Shown here one piece after another: positions 9,906-20,954 of a stretch of DNA of 64,000 bases. The notes under the pieces were generated by a model. The model was given only the letters and a program-made list of their open reading frames with translations, did no database searches and was not told the origin of the DNA. A program made the translations under genes and the position numbers. Each line of letters begins with the position of its first letter. Within the stretch, counting starts at the first letter, position 1. This stretch comes from Lasiosphaeria ovina (taxonomy: Eukaryota > Ascomycota > Sordariomycetes > Sordariales > Lasiosphaeriaceae), in NCBI GenBank assembly GCA_033439765.1, contig JAULSN010000007.1, positions 1,736,001 to 1,800,000 of the forward strand. Reading direction: 5' to 3'.

Positions 9906-10342
9906 TGTGGCGGTTGTTTGTCGATTTTGTCGTTGTCGTAGTTGCTTCCGCTTGAGTTCGAGGTTCGGGGTCGATTTTCACCAATTTCTCTTTGCGGGCA
10001 GGTTGTGCGGGTAGGGCTGTCCTGTGATAGGCTGGCGGTGCACGTGCCAGCTAGGTACAGCCCACCAAAAACTGTTGTGGCGGCTGGGGTGTGGCTTGGC
10101 CCGCCTTGGGTGGAGATATTTGAGCACTGGCGCAGGGAAAAGTACAAGCAAACCATTTACAGACACTATGCCTATAGCGCGGTGGTATCAACTTCCGTTG
10201 TTTAAGGGACAACACTTTCTTGGCACTGGACTCTCAGACGTCAAACATCATTTTCCTCACATTGGCCCCAAATCTTCATGGTATATTTCCAGACTTTCAA
10301 CTGTTAACCCTAACCCTATTCGAAAGCCCTCGGTCTCCTCAA
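9906..10342. promoter_or_regulatory. bidirectional promoter between RPL24 and TAD1
   Basis: This 437-base interval separates two divergent start codons. It contains no supported gene. The telomere-like motif at 10304-10318 is listed separately. It lies 25 bases before the TAD1 ATG and about 400 bases before that of RPL24. Confidence 0.6.
10304..10318 (+). promoter_or_regulatory. telobox-like motif, two CCCTAA units
   Basis: The sequence is TTAACCCTAACCCTA. In several fungi the telomere-repeat factor Tbf1 binds such motifs in ribosomal protein promoters (established for Candida albicans). Here it lies between RPL24 and TAD1. Function in this organism is inferred only. Confidence 0.4.
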
Positions 10343-12364
10343 ATGAGTCCATATGATGCAGATGCTATTGTGTCAACCGTGCTGGCCGAGTTCCAAAAGC
10401 TCCCAGCAAAACGCAAGCCGTGTGTTCGTGACAATGGCATTCACGAATGGGTGCCTCTGAGCGGCATTGTTGCCAAAGGTGCAAATATTTCACATTGTCA
10501 ATCTTACTGTTTTATGATCTTTTTTTTTCCCTTTTTCTTTTAGAAAAAGGACGTGTGTATGAGAATGAGGAAAACAAATAACAGAGGCGAAGATGGAAAT
10601 GACGAAGGGATAATGAGCTGACAGGGGATTTGTCTCTCAAGGTCCTAACTTCCTGAGATGCCTGGCCTTGGCGTAAGTCCATCATGAACCGTAAAGCATG
10701 TTTTTCTGCTATATGGAATGCCTGCCTACCTACATCTCTCTATCTCTCTCTCACACACTCCTCTCTCTCACACTCTCTCACACACACCCACTTTCGTAAC
10801 CTCTGAAATTCAACCGAACGACAAAATGGCCGAAAAGAGCAAACACTCACAAACCGCCACAGAACGGGAATGAAATGCCTCCCGGCCTCCAAGCTGCCGC
10901 AGGTCCGCGGCATGGCCGTCCACGATTGGCACGCCGAGGTGCTTGCGCTGCGCGCCTTCAACCGCTTCGTTCTGCAGGAGTGCAGGCGGCTCCTTGCCGC
11001 CGACGACGGCGAGCAGCCACGGCCGGCCTCTGAGTTCCTCCGGCGAAGGACTGACGCGGAGCTTGCTGGTGGTGGTGGTGGTTCCGCCGGCAACGCCCGC
11101 GGGCATCAACAGCAGCAGCAGCAAGACGAAGATGGCGAAGAAGACCAAGAAGAACGCACGTGGCACCGGCAGCCATTCGCCTGGCGAGACGACGTGAGCC
11201 TGCACATGTACTGCTCAGAAGCGCCCTGTACGTTCTTCCTCGCGGCTGACCATTCGCTGGCCAGAATCAACAATGTGACCTGCAGAAGAAGAAGAAGAAA
11301 AAACAATAGGCTGACTTGGGCGATTCCTTTGCTCTGCCGCTGCGACAGGTGGCGACGCCAGCATGGAACTCGTCATGGCGGCGCAGGACGATGCGTCGCC
11401 ATGGGCGCTGCCCGGGGCCCGCGCCCCATTAACAACTACGGCAACAACAACAACAACAACAACAGCAAAAACAACAGAAACAGCAGCAAAAGCACCGCCA
11501 CCCCCTCTCCCCGCAGAGCTCGGACAGCCGCGGGCGGCGCCGGGCGGGGAGCTGCTGGGGCGGGGCTACTTCTCGGAGCTCGGGGTGGTGCGGCGCAAGC
11601 CGGCGCGGGGCGACGCGCCGGCCAGCGTGTCCAAGTCGTGCTCGGACAAGCTGGCGCTCAAGCAGTGCACGTCGCTGCTGTCGGCGGTGGCGTCGACGCT
11701 GGTGTCGCCGCGGGGCGTCTACCTGGCGACGCTGGTGCTGCCGGCGTCGCGCTTCTCGGCCGCAGCGTGCGCGCGGTGCTTCTCCGCCTCGTCAGAGCTG
11801 TCAGACCGCCTCCCCCCCGGCCGCATGCGGGCCCTGGCCGGACGGCGGTGGGGCGCCAGCGGCTACGCCTTCGCGCCCGTCGCCGTCACGACGACGCACC
11901 TCGAGTTCGAGTTTTCCAAGAGGGCTGTCGCCGGGGCCGGCAACGGGCAGGAGACGACTATGAGGAGGACGGGAGCGAGCAACCTCGCCGTGGCGTGGAC
12001 GTGCGACGGGCTAGTGGAGGAGGGGTTGATTGGGGGCGTGCTGCAAGGACGCAAGACCTTTGACGAAAAAGGGGCGAGCGCCGTGTCGCGGCGGAAGATG
12101 TGGGAACTTGCTGTCGAGGTGGCCGGCCTTCTTGGGGATGGTCACGGGCACGGGCACGGTGATGGGGATCAAGCTGGGGCTGGGGATGAAGACACTGGTT
12201 CAGACCAAACAATAGCGAGTGTTCTGGTGGCCGGCACCTACGACGAGCTTAAAGACGGCTGCCCGCTGCTCGCTGCTCGACGACGGGTCAAGGAGGAAGC
12301 TCGTGCCAAGGCGCTGCAAGGGTGGCTTAGAAATGAGGGTGACGGGGCATTTGGCCTTGTGTGA
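10343..12364 (+). CDS. TAD1: tRNA-specific adenosine-37 deaminase Tad1
   Basis: There are four exons: 10343-10478, 10642-10672, 10863-11227 and 11349-12364. The enzyme converts A37 of tRNA-Ala to inosine. It is a member of the ADAT1/ADAR deaminase family. The N-terminus WVPLSGIVAKGPNFLRCLAL leads into LATGMKCLP. The zinc and catalytic site is HDWHAEVLALRAFNRF (His and the proton-shuttling Glu) with the cysteines of YCSEAPCGDASMELVM and KSCSDKLALKQ. Near the C-terminus are GVLQGRK, RRKMWELA and GTYDELK. Exon 2 is only 31 nt but is needed for both frame and motif. The protein is enlarged by low-complexity inserts: a G5/Q6/acidic stretch after the HAE motif, and a Thr/Pro/Ala-rich stretch after GDASMELVM. 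An alternative mini-exon in the first intron (near 10544) was considered and fits worse. Confidence 0.92.
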
Positions 12365-12835
12365 TGCGCGCAATACCAGAGATGAAAAGAAAGGGAGCAT
12401 CCTACGGAGTGCTCACTTGTCGACAAGATTGCAACCTGCTTCTTAAAAGGCACAATCCCCATCATGGAACACAAATAACGCCTGTCATTGCTGGTTATTC
12501 GTATGGCAATTTCACGTTGTCTCCGTGATAGATATTCTGATAGGAGGTGATCACCATCGTGTTGTTTATATATTTTGTTCCTTCCGTCCCCGCTCATACC
12601 CGTTCTCCTTCTCAATCCTTACCAGATCGTTAAGAGATGGCGCAAGAAGCCCAATTCCACACGAAACACCAAATGACGCCGCCGGTCCTTACAGAACAGG
12701 TTTCGTTTCCTACCCTCTGCCACTACTGAAAAAAAAAACAGAGCAGATGAGGGCAGAGAGGCAGCGAAAAAGAGAGCGTGGCCCAAATGTCTTGTTTCAC
12801 GCCGCTACAAGTTGGCGAGGGATGACGACTGGGCT
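12365..12835. other. convergent 3' ends of TAD1 and EGD1
   Basis: This stretch contains only 3' untranslated sequence as far as I can see. ORFs across it are in the wrong frame or antisense. Confidence 0.55.
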
Positions 12836-13594
12836 CTACTCGACCTTGTTCTCGAAGCTCTCGCCCGCCACAAGATCCGGGATATCATCATCATCAGCCT
12901 CCTTTTCGCCCTTCTGCATGCTCTGGTAGCTCTCGGCCAGCTTGCGCAGCGACGCCAGCGAATCGGGGCCGAGCTGGTTCAGGATGCCGGGGACAAGCTC
13001 GGTAAGCTCCTTGTCCTCGCCGTTGCCGTAAATGGCGAAGGTGTTGGCGGGGACGGCGGCGTGCACTGTTATATAACATGGCGGTTAGCTTCGGGGAACC
13101 AAGGGCGACAACGACTCTCCCGTCTTCTCTTCCTTCATCCGTCTATCTCGAATGCCCGGTGCCTCGCTCGTAGATGGGGGATAGCTGTACGCACCCTTGG
13201 GGGCGGCAAAGTGGATGACATTGCCGTCGCTCTTGAACATGTTGACCTCCTCTATGGCCTGGATGGGCTGTACGTTGAGCTTCTTCAGGGTCTGCTGAAG
13301 CTTCTTGTCGTCGCCGCTGGACCGCGCCGGCGCCCGCTTGACCTTTCTCCGGGGGGTACCCTTGCCACTGTGTTGTCACGCGTTAGAATCTCGGCTCCCG
13401 TGGCGGCGGCATCATGGCCCGGACGGGCGGCCGCGAGCGAGCCGGTGTGTCCGTGGTTGGTTGTACATACCCTGCAAGACGGAGCTCGGTTAACGCAGGC
13501 GCCAGTGGTAGGCGGACGGCGAGGAGCACGGCGACAACAACATACCAATACGAGCAGTCGCGCCCAGCTTCTTCAATCTCTCCTGGACATCCAT
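12836..13594 (-). CDS. EGD1: nascent polypeptide-associated complex subunit beta
   Basis: The minus-strand exons I infer are 13594-13546, a single base at 13471, 13367-13195 and 13065-12836 (150 aa). NAC-beta docks the NAC heterodimer on ribosomes near the exit tunnel and shields nascent chains. The start is [20 protein letters not shown]. The ribosome-binding RRKVKR follows, then the NAC domain with [37 protein letters not shown] and [17 protein letters not shown]. The tail is acidic. The conserved [11 protein letters not shown] can be encoded only if a one-nucleotide exon (G at 13471) lies between an intron of 74 nt and one of 103 nt. Removing a single intron from 13545 to 13368 leaves the frame broken. 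A one-base sequence error is the main alternative. Confidence 0.93.
13471..13471 (-). other. EGD1: putative one-nucleotide exon of EGD1
   Basis: On the minus strand the context is TTGCAG, G, GTATGT: a perfect acceptor, one base, a perfect donor. The upstream intron (13545-13472) has donor GTATGT and branch-like GTTAAC. The downstream intron (13470-13368) has branch TCTAAC and acceptor CACAG. Together they complete the codons for Gly-Gly in RIGGKGT. Confidence 0.6.
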
Positions 13595-14396
13595 GATTGC
13601 GGAGGAGGGTGAACGTCTGCGGGACAGGCGGCGGTGGATGGGAGAGGTCTCGTTTTCGGGTCGGTGAGCCCTGCAACGCAGCTTGGTTAGCCTCCGCTCT
13701 GGCGGCACAATTCGGATCGCCTCGTCTGGCCCGCTCCTCGTCCCAGAAAAGCTCCCCTGCGTGCACCCGACCGAGAAAACGACCTACTTGGTTGCTTGGG
13801 GATATTTCTACCCTGGATTCGCCGACTGTCAATTGATAGGCTCGTGATGTCTCGAGCCTCAGCTAGATCAGGCTGTGGTTGGAGAAATTGTGTGCGCCAG
13901 GGCCTGGTTTTTTTCGCTGCCGCAATAACTTTTACCCCACCCTAAACTGTGTTCCCATAGGCTGGGCTACCGCTAATAACTGGAGGGGGGACGGAAGGGA
14001 TTCAACACCATGCGACCTCTTTTGAAACCTTGAAGTTCCCAAGCCAAGCGGCTTTAAAGGCATGTAGGCGGATCTCAGTCTTTGGTATATTTAGCACTCC
14101 GTGGCAGCGATAACCATCCAGAAGTCTGCCATACCCGAAGGGCTTTATCCCACGAACCTTACGGCTTGAGCCTACATCTCCCGTCCTTTCTAAGGTTTCC
14201 ACCAATGCCAGAAAATAAACGACAGGATTGCTGGCTTCAGCCGAGGCTCGACACCAAAGCTACAGAACAAACAAATATGGCCTGCCAGTTCCATTAGAGA
14301 GATATGCCCTATGAATTGTTGTACATTTTTATACAGTCGCGCCCTTATTGCCCGGAAACTCCCAACTACCCACACCCCATCATCGTCACATCATGA
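13595..14396. other. EGD1 promoter and CBP4 3' region
   Basis: I see no gene here. An ACCCTAAAC word (13939-13947) lies about 345 bases upstream of the EGD1 start and resembles the telobox near RPL24. The remainder looks like the 3' flank of CBP4. Confidence 0.5.
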
Positions 14397-14924
14397 TCAT
14401 CTGCGGCTTGGAGGGCTAGACGGCTGCTGTTGCAGCCCGGCCTCGCGCCTCATCTCTTCCCTCCTCGCCTCTATTTCCTTCTGGATTCTGGACTGCTCTT
14501 CCTTGTGCTTGTCTTGGGCCTGCTTTATATGTTCTGCTTGGACAACCCAAACTGCGTAATTGAGTCAGCCCGGGCACAGCTACAGCCTACACCTACTCCT
14601 TGAGTCTTGAGAAGGGGAAACTCACTGGGCTTGTCCGATTTGGAAGCTTGCTTGAGCCTCGTGACGAAGTCGTCAAACTCCTGCTGGCGCTCGTCCCTCC
14701 TCTCCAGGCTCTTTTTCTGGAGCTCGGGGTTGTATTTCTTGAACAACTCCTCATCTGTGGGCATGACCCAGTACGTGAATGCTGGCCCTCCAACGCAGAT
14801 AGCACCTCCGCTGTTTCGGGCTCGATGTCAGCTGACAAGCAGGGCCTGGGACGGCAGGTTGTGAGCAGACTAACCCAACAATCATCTTGGTCCACAACCG
14901 CCAGTTAAACGGCTTCTTAGGCAT
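14397..14924 (-). CDS. CBP4: cytochrome bc1 complex assembly factor Cbp4
   Basis: There are three minus-strand exons: 14924-14875, 14810-14626 and 14551-14397 (129 aa). Cbp4 binds newly made cytochrome b in the inner mitochondrial membrane during assembly of complex III. The N-terminus [14 protein letters not shown] is followed by a membrane segment (about residues 14-32: [18 protein letters not shown]). Then comes the family block [19 protein letters not shown] and a charged, probably coiled-coil, segment ending in a Pro/Ser/Arg-rich tail. The size is typical of ascomycete Cbp4. The splice at 14810 (acceptor AAACAG) is the one that preserves the GGPAFTYWV motif. Confidence 0.88.
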
Positions 14925-17799
14925 CTTGGCGGGTCTATAGCGGTGGTAGTGGCAAGAGGTCGGGAATTGCCGACCTGAAATATCTTTTGATGTCTGGCGC
15001 CCCTAAGCTAAGCTAATGATCAAAGGCCCAGGTAACGTGACGTCGTGGATCTTTGAGCTTCTGAGCTAGCTTACTTGACGCTGGCGAAAGTGAAAGCGGC
15101 CAAGAACGGCAGAAAGCCCACTTCCCCTTTTGCCCCCACTTTCCACTAGTTACTTGTATCCGTACCTACCTTACATGTACAAGTCGACTACACTTACAAC
15201 TGGAGGCCTGGCTTTGCAACAAAACAGCCAACTACGGGCTCGGCTTTCCGGATAGGTATGACCCTAAGAAGGGGATAGCGAATGGCAGGCGCCGACGTCA
15301 GTGTGGCCATCAGTCCCGTGTCGAGAGAACGGAGACGTGTCCCGGTAATGCTAGTGCGCCAACGAAAATCATGCAATCGCGTTCGGCGCCTGTAACTCGC
15401 CGAGTGGTCTCTTGGATTCCAACTGAGAGCTCCCAGGTCATTGGCTGGGTGCATCGACGGGAGTTATCAATCGCGGCGCAGATCGGGGGCCGTCCGCTGC
15501 TCTCTGCATTGTCAACAGGACCGGCGAGGCGATTCTAGAAAGAAGCAACCTCTCAGAATTGAATGTTGCTCCAAGTCCACCGAGGGGTCAAGATGTCAGC
15601 CCGGCCAGTCGCTCAACCGGAATCCGTGCATGTTTCTTGTTGACAGCCTCTTCCTAATGTGGCGACCCAATCACAGGCTAAAACCGAGTGGCTTTTCCCT
15701 CTGCTGCCTCTGTCACCGAGGTAAGCATGTCTACGGAGTATGCGCTTTGCTTACATAGGTAAGGTAGGTGCTGTAACTTGCAATGCACACTACCAGGCCA
15801 CACAGCAGGGCAGTGAAACACTACGTAGCAACAAACTGTTTCCGTCTGAAAAGCAGCAAGGAAATCCCAGCATCATAGGGCAACGTTTGTGATTCTGCGT
15901 GTGAGCAGACCGGCAACTGCGCAAGTCCGGGTCGGCTCCTCCCTTGATGCGACGGAATTTTTTTCGAATGTTGAGTCGCCGGCTTCCCTCGCATGTTCCA
16001 GAGCTGTGTGTACTGTGCAGACCCGAAACGGGAGTTCACTTGCTTGCCAGTCTGTCAAATATTTACACATTTCCTTGGTGTGCAACAATAACCTTAAGTG
16101 CATTTCCGAGGTAGTGGACACACATAGGTATCTAAGGCATGTACGGATAGGCAGTCTGAAGCCGGTCAAAGATTTGGTGGATTTTAGGTTCGGGGTTTCA
16201 GGGGCACCTCAGTAAGAACCACAACCAAGAGATGTCATCCAGAGGCAGAACGGCGGTTCCACCAACGGCACGTTGAAGACGACGGCGATATCCACCTATA
16301 GGTAGGAAAACAGCACCTTACCACAGTAGGTTGAATTACTAGTCAAGGCTCAAAACGCCGGACGACTAGAGGGGTTAACCCTCTAGCCCCTTGGTCTGTA
16401 GGCGCTTTGAGCCCTAACTAGTATGTCTTGACTGCGAAATGGAAAGGGGGGGCGGGGGATATTGATCAGAGCAGAGCACAAATTTGCTCCCAGACGTGGG
16501 AGTGTGTAACAAGGCAATGGAAGACCAGATTTGACGGCTGCCGCGACTCCGTGGCATAGGGGATTTGAAGACGAGGCACAAGGGGTACCTTATTTGCTGT
16601 GCCATCAGTGCAACGAGTCCTGCATCCTAGGTGGTAGAGCCTACCACGTCGTTTTTGTTCGAGGGGACGGACTCGCGGAGGCGGTCTTCGAGCAGCACTA
16701 CCTTACGGAATACAGTCTGGGCCAACCCGAAACCGGGACTGCTTTGCGCAACACGGGCGGCTCTCCAGTCGATCGTTGATTGCTTGAAGTTGTGAGTCGC
16801 AAATCAAGCGCATCACGCCGCCCCGCTGGCTTCTCGCAAAAGCCGGTTTAAGACGGACGAGAAACTGCCTTGCCTTACCCAGGAAGAGGCTTGATGGCTG
16901 ACCTACGCGGCCAAGCTGGCTTGTATTAAATGCTGACGAGAGCCAGCAAGCTCCAGTCTGGAGGCCTCGACGGAGCTGGAGTCTGATACTCCGTATCCGT
17001 GCCTTTCAGGTGAATAAGGCGACGACGGCCCAGCTGCCCTGGGCGGAGAGACGAGTGGCCTAGAATGCTCGGCACTGTGCACTGCCAGGGCATGCTACAT
17101 AGTGCACTAAAATCCCCAGGATGGGAGCTCCGTCAAGAAGTTCCAGGTATCTTATGCACGCGCACACATTATACCCATCCGCATGTACCCCATACACCTC
17201 TCATTACACTGACACTTTGTGACGGCCGTTGCGGTATCGAGGTACCTACCCGTCGGTAAGGCCCATTAACGCTCGATCTTGATGGCTTGATATTCAGCCG
17301 CCAGCGTCTTCTTTTCACAGACGCGCGGGAAATAATAAATTTCTGTCGAGCGCATCGTGTAACTTTGCTGTCAATGTGGTACTTTCTATCGCCTTGAAAA
17401 GACAACCAAACTCAAAGTGCCTGCCACCTCGGGGGGCAAACAAACCGTTGGGGTTTGAGCCTGGGCGCGTATTGCCCGTATTCAGGTACAGTAAGGTAAT
17501 TCTGCGAGGGGCTGTCCTGCGGTTCAGACCCTTCCTGCGACATCCCGAACGGCAGGAACAGGCTGCGCGCACCATCTCCGTAACCCTGGGCCAATCAAAA
17601 GACGCTGCGTGCGCTGAGGCGCCATTCATTCCTCCGCCTCCATTCCTCCTTATCCTTGCTATCCCAATCCAATCCCTCGTCTCCTCGCTCTCGCTCTCGG
17701 CCACTTTTTCCCTCGACTCCCCTCCCTCCCGCCGCAATTTAAAAGCTTCAAGCGACGCGACTGACTGCCCGTCAACGCAGTGGAGGCATTCCTTTCGCC
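14925..17799. other. gene-free interval of about 2.9 kb
   Basis: I find no conserved coding sequence, tRNA or rRNA. It contains ATACTCCGTA words in both orientations (15732-15741 and 16986-16995), a hairpin element at 16337-16423 and, at the right end, a pyrimidine-rich stretch (17630-17740) that probably serves as promoter and 5' leader of the downstream gene. Confidence 0.55.
16337..16423. repeat. 87-bp imperfect hairpin, MITE-like
   Basis: The left arm, 16337-16359, starts TACTAGTCAAGGCTCAAAAC. It pairs with the right arm at 16401-16423 over 23 bases with three mismatches, all transitions. The centre holds a second near-palindrome, CTAGAGGGG-TTAACCCTCTAG (about 16366-16386). No coding potential is seen. 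A degenerate mini-transposon is one explanation; a structured RNA or terminator is another. Confidence 0.5.
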
Positions 17800-20700
17800 A
17801 TGGCATACAACGGTCCGTACGAAGGCGGAGGGCGCGGTGGACGTCCTTATCCGCCCGGGCAGGGCCCTCAAAGACCACCCCCGCAGCGCCAATACCCTCC
17901 CGCGCCCGGTGAGCCTCAACAATTCAACGCGCCGGCGCCGCAACAGCAGCAGCAGCAACAGTACGACCAAGATCGGTATCAGGACGGCTATGGCTATGCC
18001 CCAGAAGGTTATGGAAATGGCTACGACCAGGGCCCTCCGAGGCAATACGACAACACGAACTACCCCCCCAGGGGAGCGCCTCCGAATCCAGACTACCCAG
18101 AGTACTACGACCCTGGCCCGATGCCTCCGAACGGCCCCGGACCTGGACCCGCGCGGGGAGGGAGGCCACCGATGCCCGGAGGAAGGGGAGGTCCCATGAG
18201 ATCTCCCCCTGTCGAGGGCGGTCGGGGAGGTCCATACCCCCCTCGGGGCGGCGGATATCCTCCTGGGCCTCCGCGCGGCTATCCTCCCCAAGGTCGAGGT
18301 GGCCGGCCAGGCCCCATGGAGCGGTCTGCAGGCTCCGATCCAGTTGGTGAGCATCATGCTTGTGCAAACAGCGCCATGTCTCCTTGTCCAAGCCATTCGC
18401 TAATATGTCTCCCAGCAAATCGAAGGCCCCCGATGAATGGTCCTGGTCCTGGCACCATGCCCCAAAGCGAACCCGGATTTGGCGGCGGTTCTTTTCCCAC
18501 GTTTCCCGGCACGCAGCGGAGGACAGATCTAGCTCAGGAGCAGGACATCGTGGCCCAGATGGGCAATATGGACATATCGGGCCAGAGACCCGGCCCCAGG
18601 GGTGGACCAAACGGCCCTGAGCCACAGCGAGGGCCCATGCGCCCTCCTGGGAATGGTTATGGAGGACCTCGGCCTGGGCCTGGGTCTGGGCCTGGGCCTA
18701 TGGGCCCCCCGCGAGGACCGCCACAGTCTTACCCTCCTCAGGATTATCCAGACCAGCGACGCGGTCCTCCACCGGGCCCAGGATACGGACCGCCGATGGG
18801 CGGCTATCAAGATGACGGCTTCGGCCCGCCAGGGCGGAGTATGACGATGCCCGCGAGAGATGCAGGGGAAATGGGCAACCCAGGATTTCCCCCGCGACGC
18901 GATAGCGCCCCATACAGCGGTCCCATTGGCCGGGGGATGCCGCCGCGCCCGAATACCGCCCAAGCCATGCGCTCTCCGCCGAGAGCATATCCACCTAACA
19001 ACGGCCCCCCACCACAGGAGCCGTATAGAGAGCCAGGATATGGGCCAGCGCCTGACTCGGGATACGCAGCCCAGCAACGGCCTGCTTCGTTTGATGATTT
19101 CTACGACTACTACGATGCTCGGGACAGCGTCGAGTACCCTCCACAGAATCCACACCCAGCTCAGTCGGCAGAGCCCCCGAACTTTAATGGCATACCTCCT
19201 CAGAGGCCGGGGAACTCGATGGACCCTCAAATGCCGCAGCCTGGCTTTCAGGAACAGGCTCAGCGTGGACCTGGCAGAGTGCCCGAGCTAAGCAAGACAA
19301 AATCTCAGCCAGACTTGCGCAATTCGCAGACGGTAATCTTCGAGATGGCCGGCGATATCCCCCCGCTGCCGACTCCAAACCAGTTTTCTCAACAGCCCAG
19401 CCCCCCCGGGCCCATGCCCAACGGCCAACAGGGTTTCCAGCGGCAGTCACCGCATGGGCAAATCGGACCACTACCCGGGCCCGGCCTGCCTTCCAATCCA
19501 AACTCATATAAAAGCCCCACGCCACTTGCAACACCTCCGGCCCCCTCTAACCCCGACGCTCTGCCGTCACACCCCACACCAGTCCGCCCAGGCCTCATGC
19601 CGGGTTCCATCGTTAACCTCACCGACCGGCCCCCTCCCGTGAGGAACTATAGTGGTGGTATGACGAGCGGCCCAGCCCCGCCCGTAGGGGTTAATATGTC
19701 TGGACCCCCGCCTCCTCAGGCAGCCCAAAGCCCAGCGCCTACGAAGCCGGTCGAAGCCCCCGTCACAGTCGAAGAGCTGGAGCACCTGCGCGGTGTTATC
19801 AAGCAAGATCCCAACGATCAAGTCTCGGCGCTTCGTCTCGCAAAGAGACTTATCGAGGCATCTGACGTCCTAGTGCCAAATGTTCCGGACCCCAAGGCGC
19901 GTGCGCGGTCCCGCGAACGGTACATAATCGATGCGCACAAGATTCTCCGGAAGCTCGAGAAGGCCAGCAACCCGGATGCCATGTTTTTCATGGCTGACTG
20001 CATGGGCCGCGGCATGTTCAGCTCGGAGCCGGATAATGCGCATGCATTCTCACTCTACCAGTCAGCTGCAAAGCTGGGGCACGCGGCGGCCGCCTACCGC
20101 ACTGCAGTGTGCTGCGAGATCGGCAACGACGATGGCGGCGGCACACGTAAAGATCCGCTAAAGGCGATCCAGTGGTACAAGCGGGCCGCAACCCTCGGCG
20201 ACACTCCTGCCATGTACAAGGTCGGCATGATTCTGCTCAAGGGCCATCTGGGCCAGCCGAAAAATCCGCGTGAGGCCGTTGGCTGGCTGAAACGCGCCGC
20301 GGACCGAGCTGACAGCGAGAACCCACACGCGCTCCACGAGCTCGCCCTTCTGTACGAGAGTGCGCAGCCGAACGACGTGATCCTGCGCGACGAGCCCTAC
20401 GCGCTTGAGCTTTTCAAGAAAGCCGGCGACCTCGGCTACAAATTCAGTCAGTTCCGCCTCGGCTGTGCGTATGAGTACGGCTTGATGGGCTGCCCTATCG
20501 ACCCACGGCTGTCCATAATGTGGTACAGCCGCGCGGCGACACAGGAAGAGCACCAGAGCGAGCTGGCCTTGTCTGGCTGGTACCTGACTGGAAGTGACGG
20601 CGTACTCGCGCAAAACGACACCGAGGCGTACCTGTGGGCAAGGAAAGCGGCCACGGCAGGGTTGGCCAAAGCGGAATATGCGATGGGCTACTTCACCGAA

Positions 20701-20954
20701 GTTGGCATTGGCGTACCGGCGAACCTGGAGGACGCAAAGAGGTGGTATTGGCGCGCTGCTTGTAAGTCTTCGCCAAGCCTGTCGGTGCAGAACCGTGGAA
20801 ATGCTAACCGAAACAAACAGCCAAGGACTTTCCTAGGGCCCGCGAGCGCCTCGAAGACCTCAAGCGCTCCGGCAAGAACGGTCCGCGCGCGCGAGAGCGC
20901 ATTTCCCGCAGCAAAATCGACAAGCAGCAAGAGGGCGAGTGCTCTATAATGTGA
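17800..20954 (+). CDS. Sel1-repeat protein, chitin synthase activator (SKT5/CHS4) type
   Basis: There are three exons: 17800-18346, 18416-20761 and 20821-20954 (1008 aa). The N-terminal 60 percent is disordered and rich in Pro, Gly, Gln and Tyr. From about residue 640 a folded region begins (VEELEHLRGVIKQDP), followed by tandem Sel1 repeats at about 690-965, such as AFSLYQSAAKLGHAAAAYR, AIQWYKRAATLGDTPAMYK and AYLWARKAATAGLAKAEY. The C-terminus is CSIM, a CaaX box, so the protein is probably prenylated and membrane-bound, as yeast Skt5/Chs4 is. Skt5 relatives target or activate chitin synthase III at septa. Several paralogues exist in filamentous fungi, so the exact orthologue is not assigned. 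The first intron is 69 nt with no stop, so retention would stay in frame. The last intron (59 nt) must be removed to reach the CaaX box. Confidence 0.88.

Noticed and set aside
10544..10552. Mini-exon in the first TAD1 intron
   Set aside because: Including it gives AKEKGRPNF in place of AKGPNF and needs an extra intron; the simple junction fits the family better.
13368..13545. A single EGD1 intron without the one-base exon
   Set aside because: It joins ATTG to TGGCAAG, shifting the frame and losing [11 protein letters not shown].
12812..13612. 266-codon plus-strand ORF across EGD1
   Set aside because: It is antisense to the conserved NAC-beta exons and crosses their introns.
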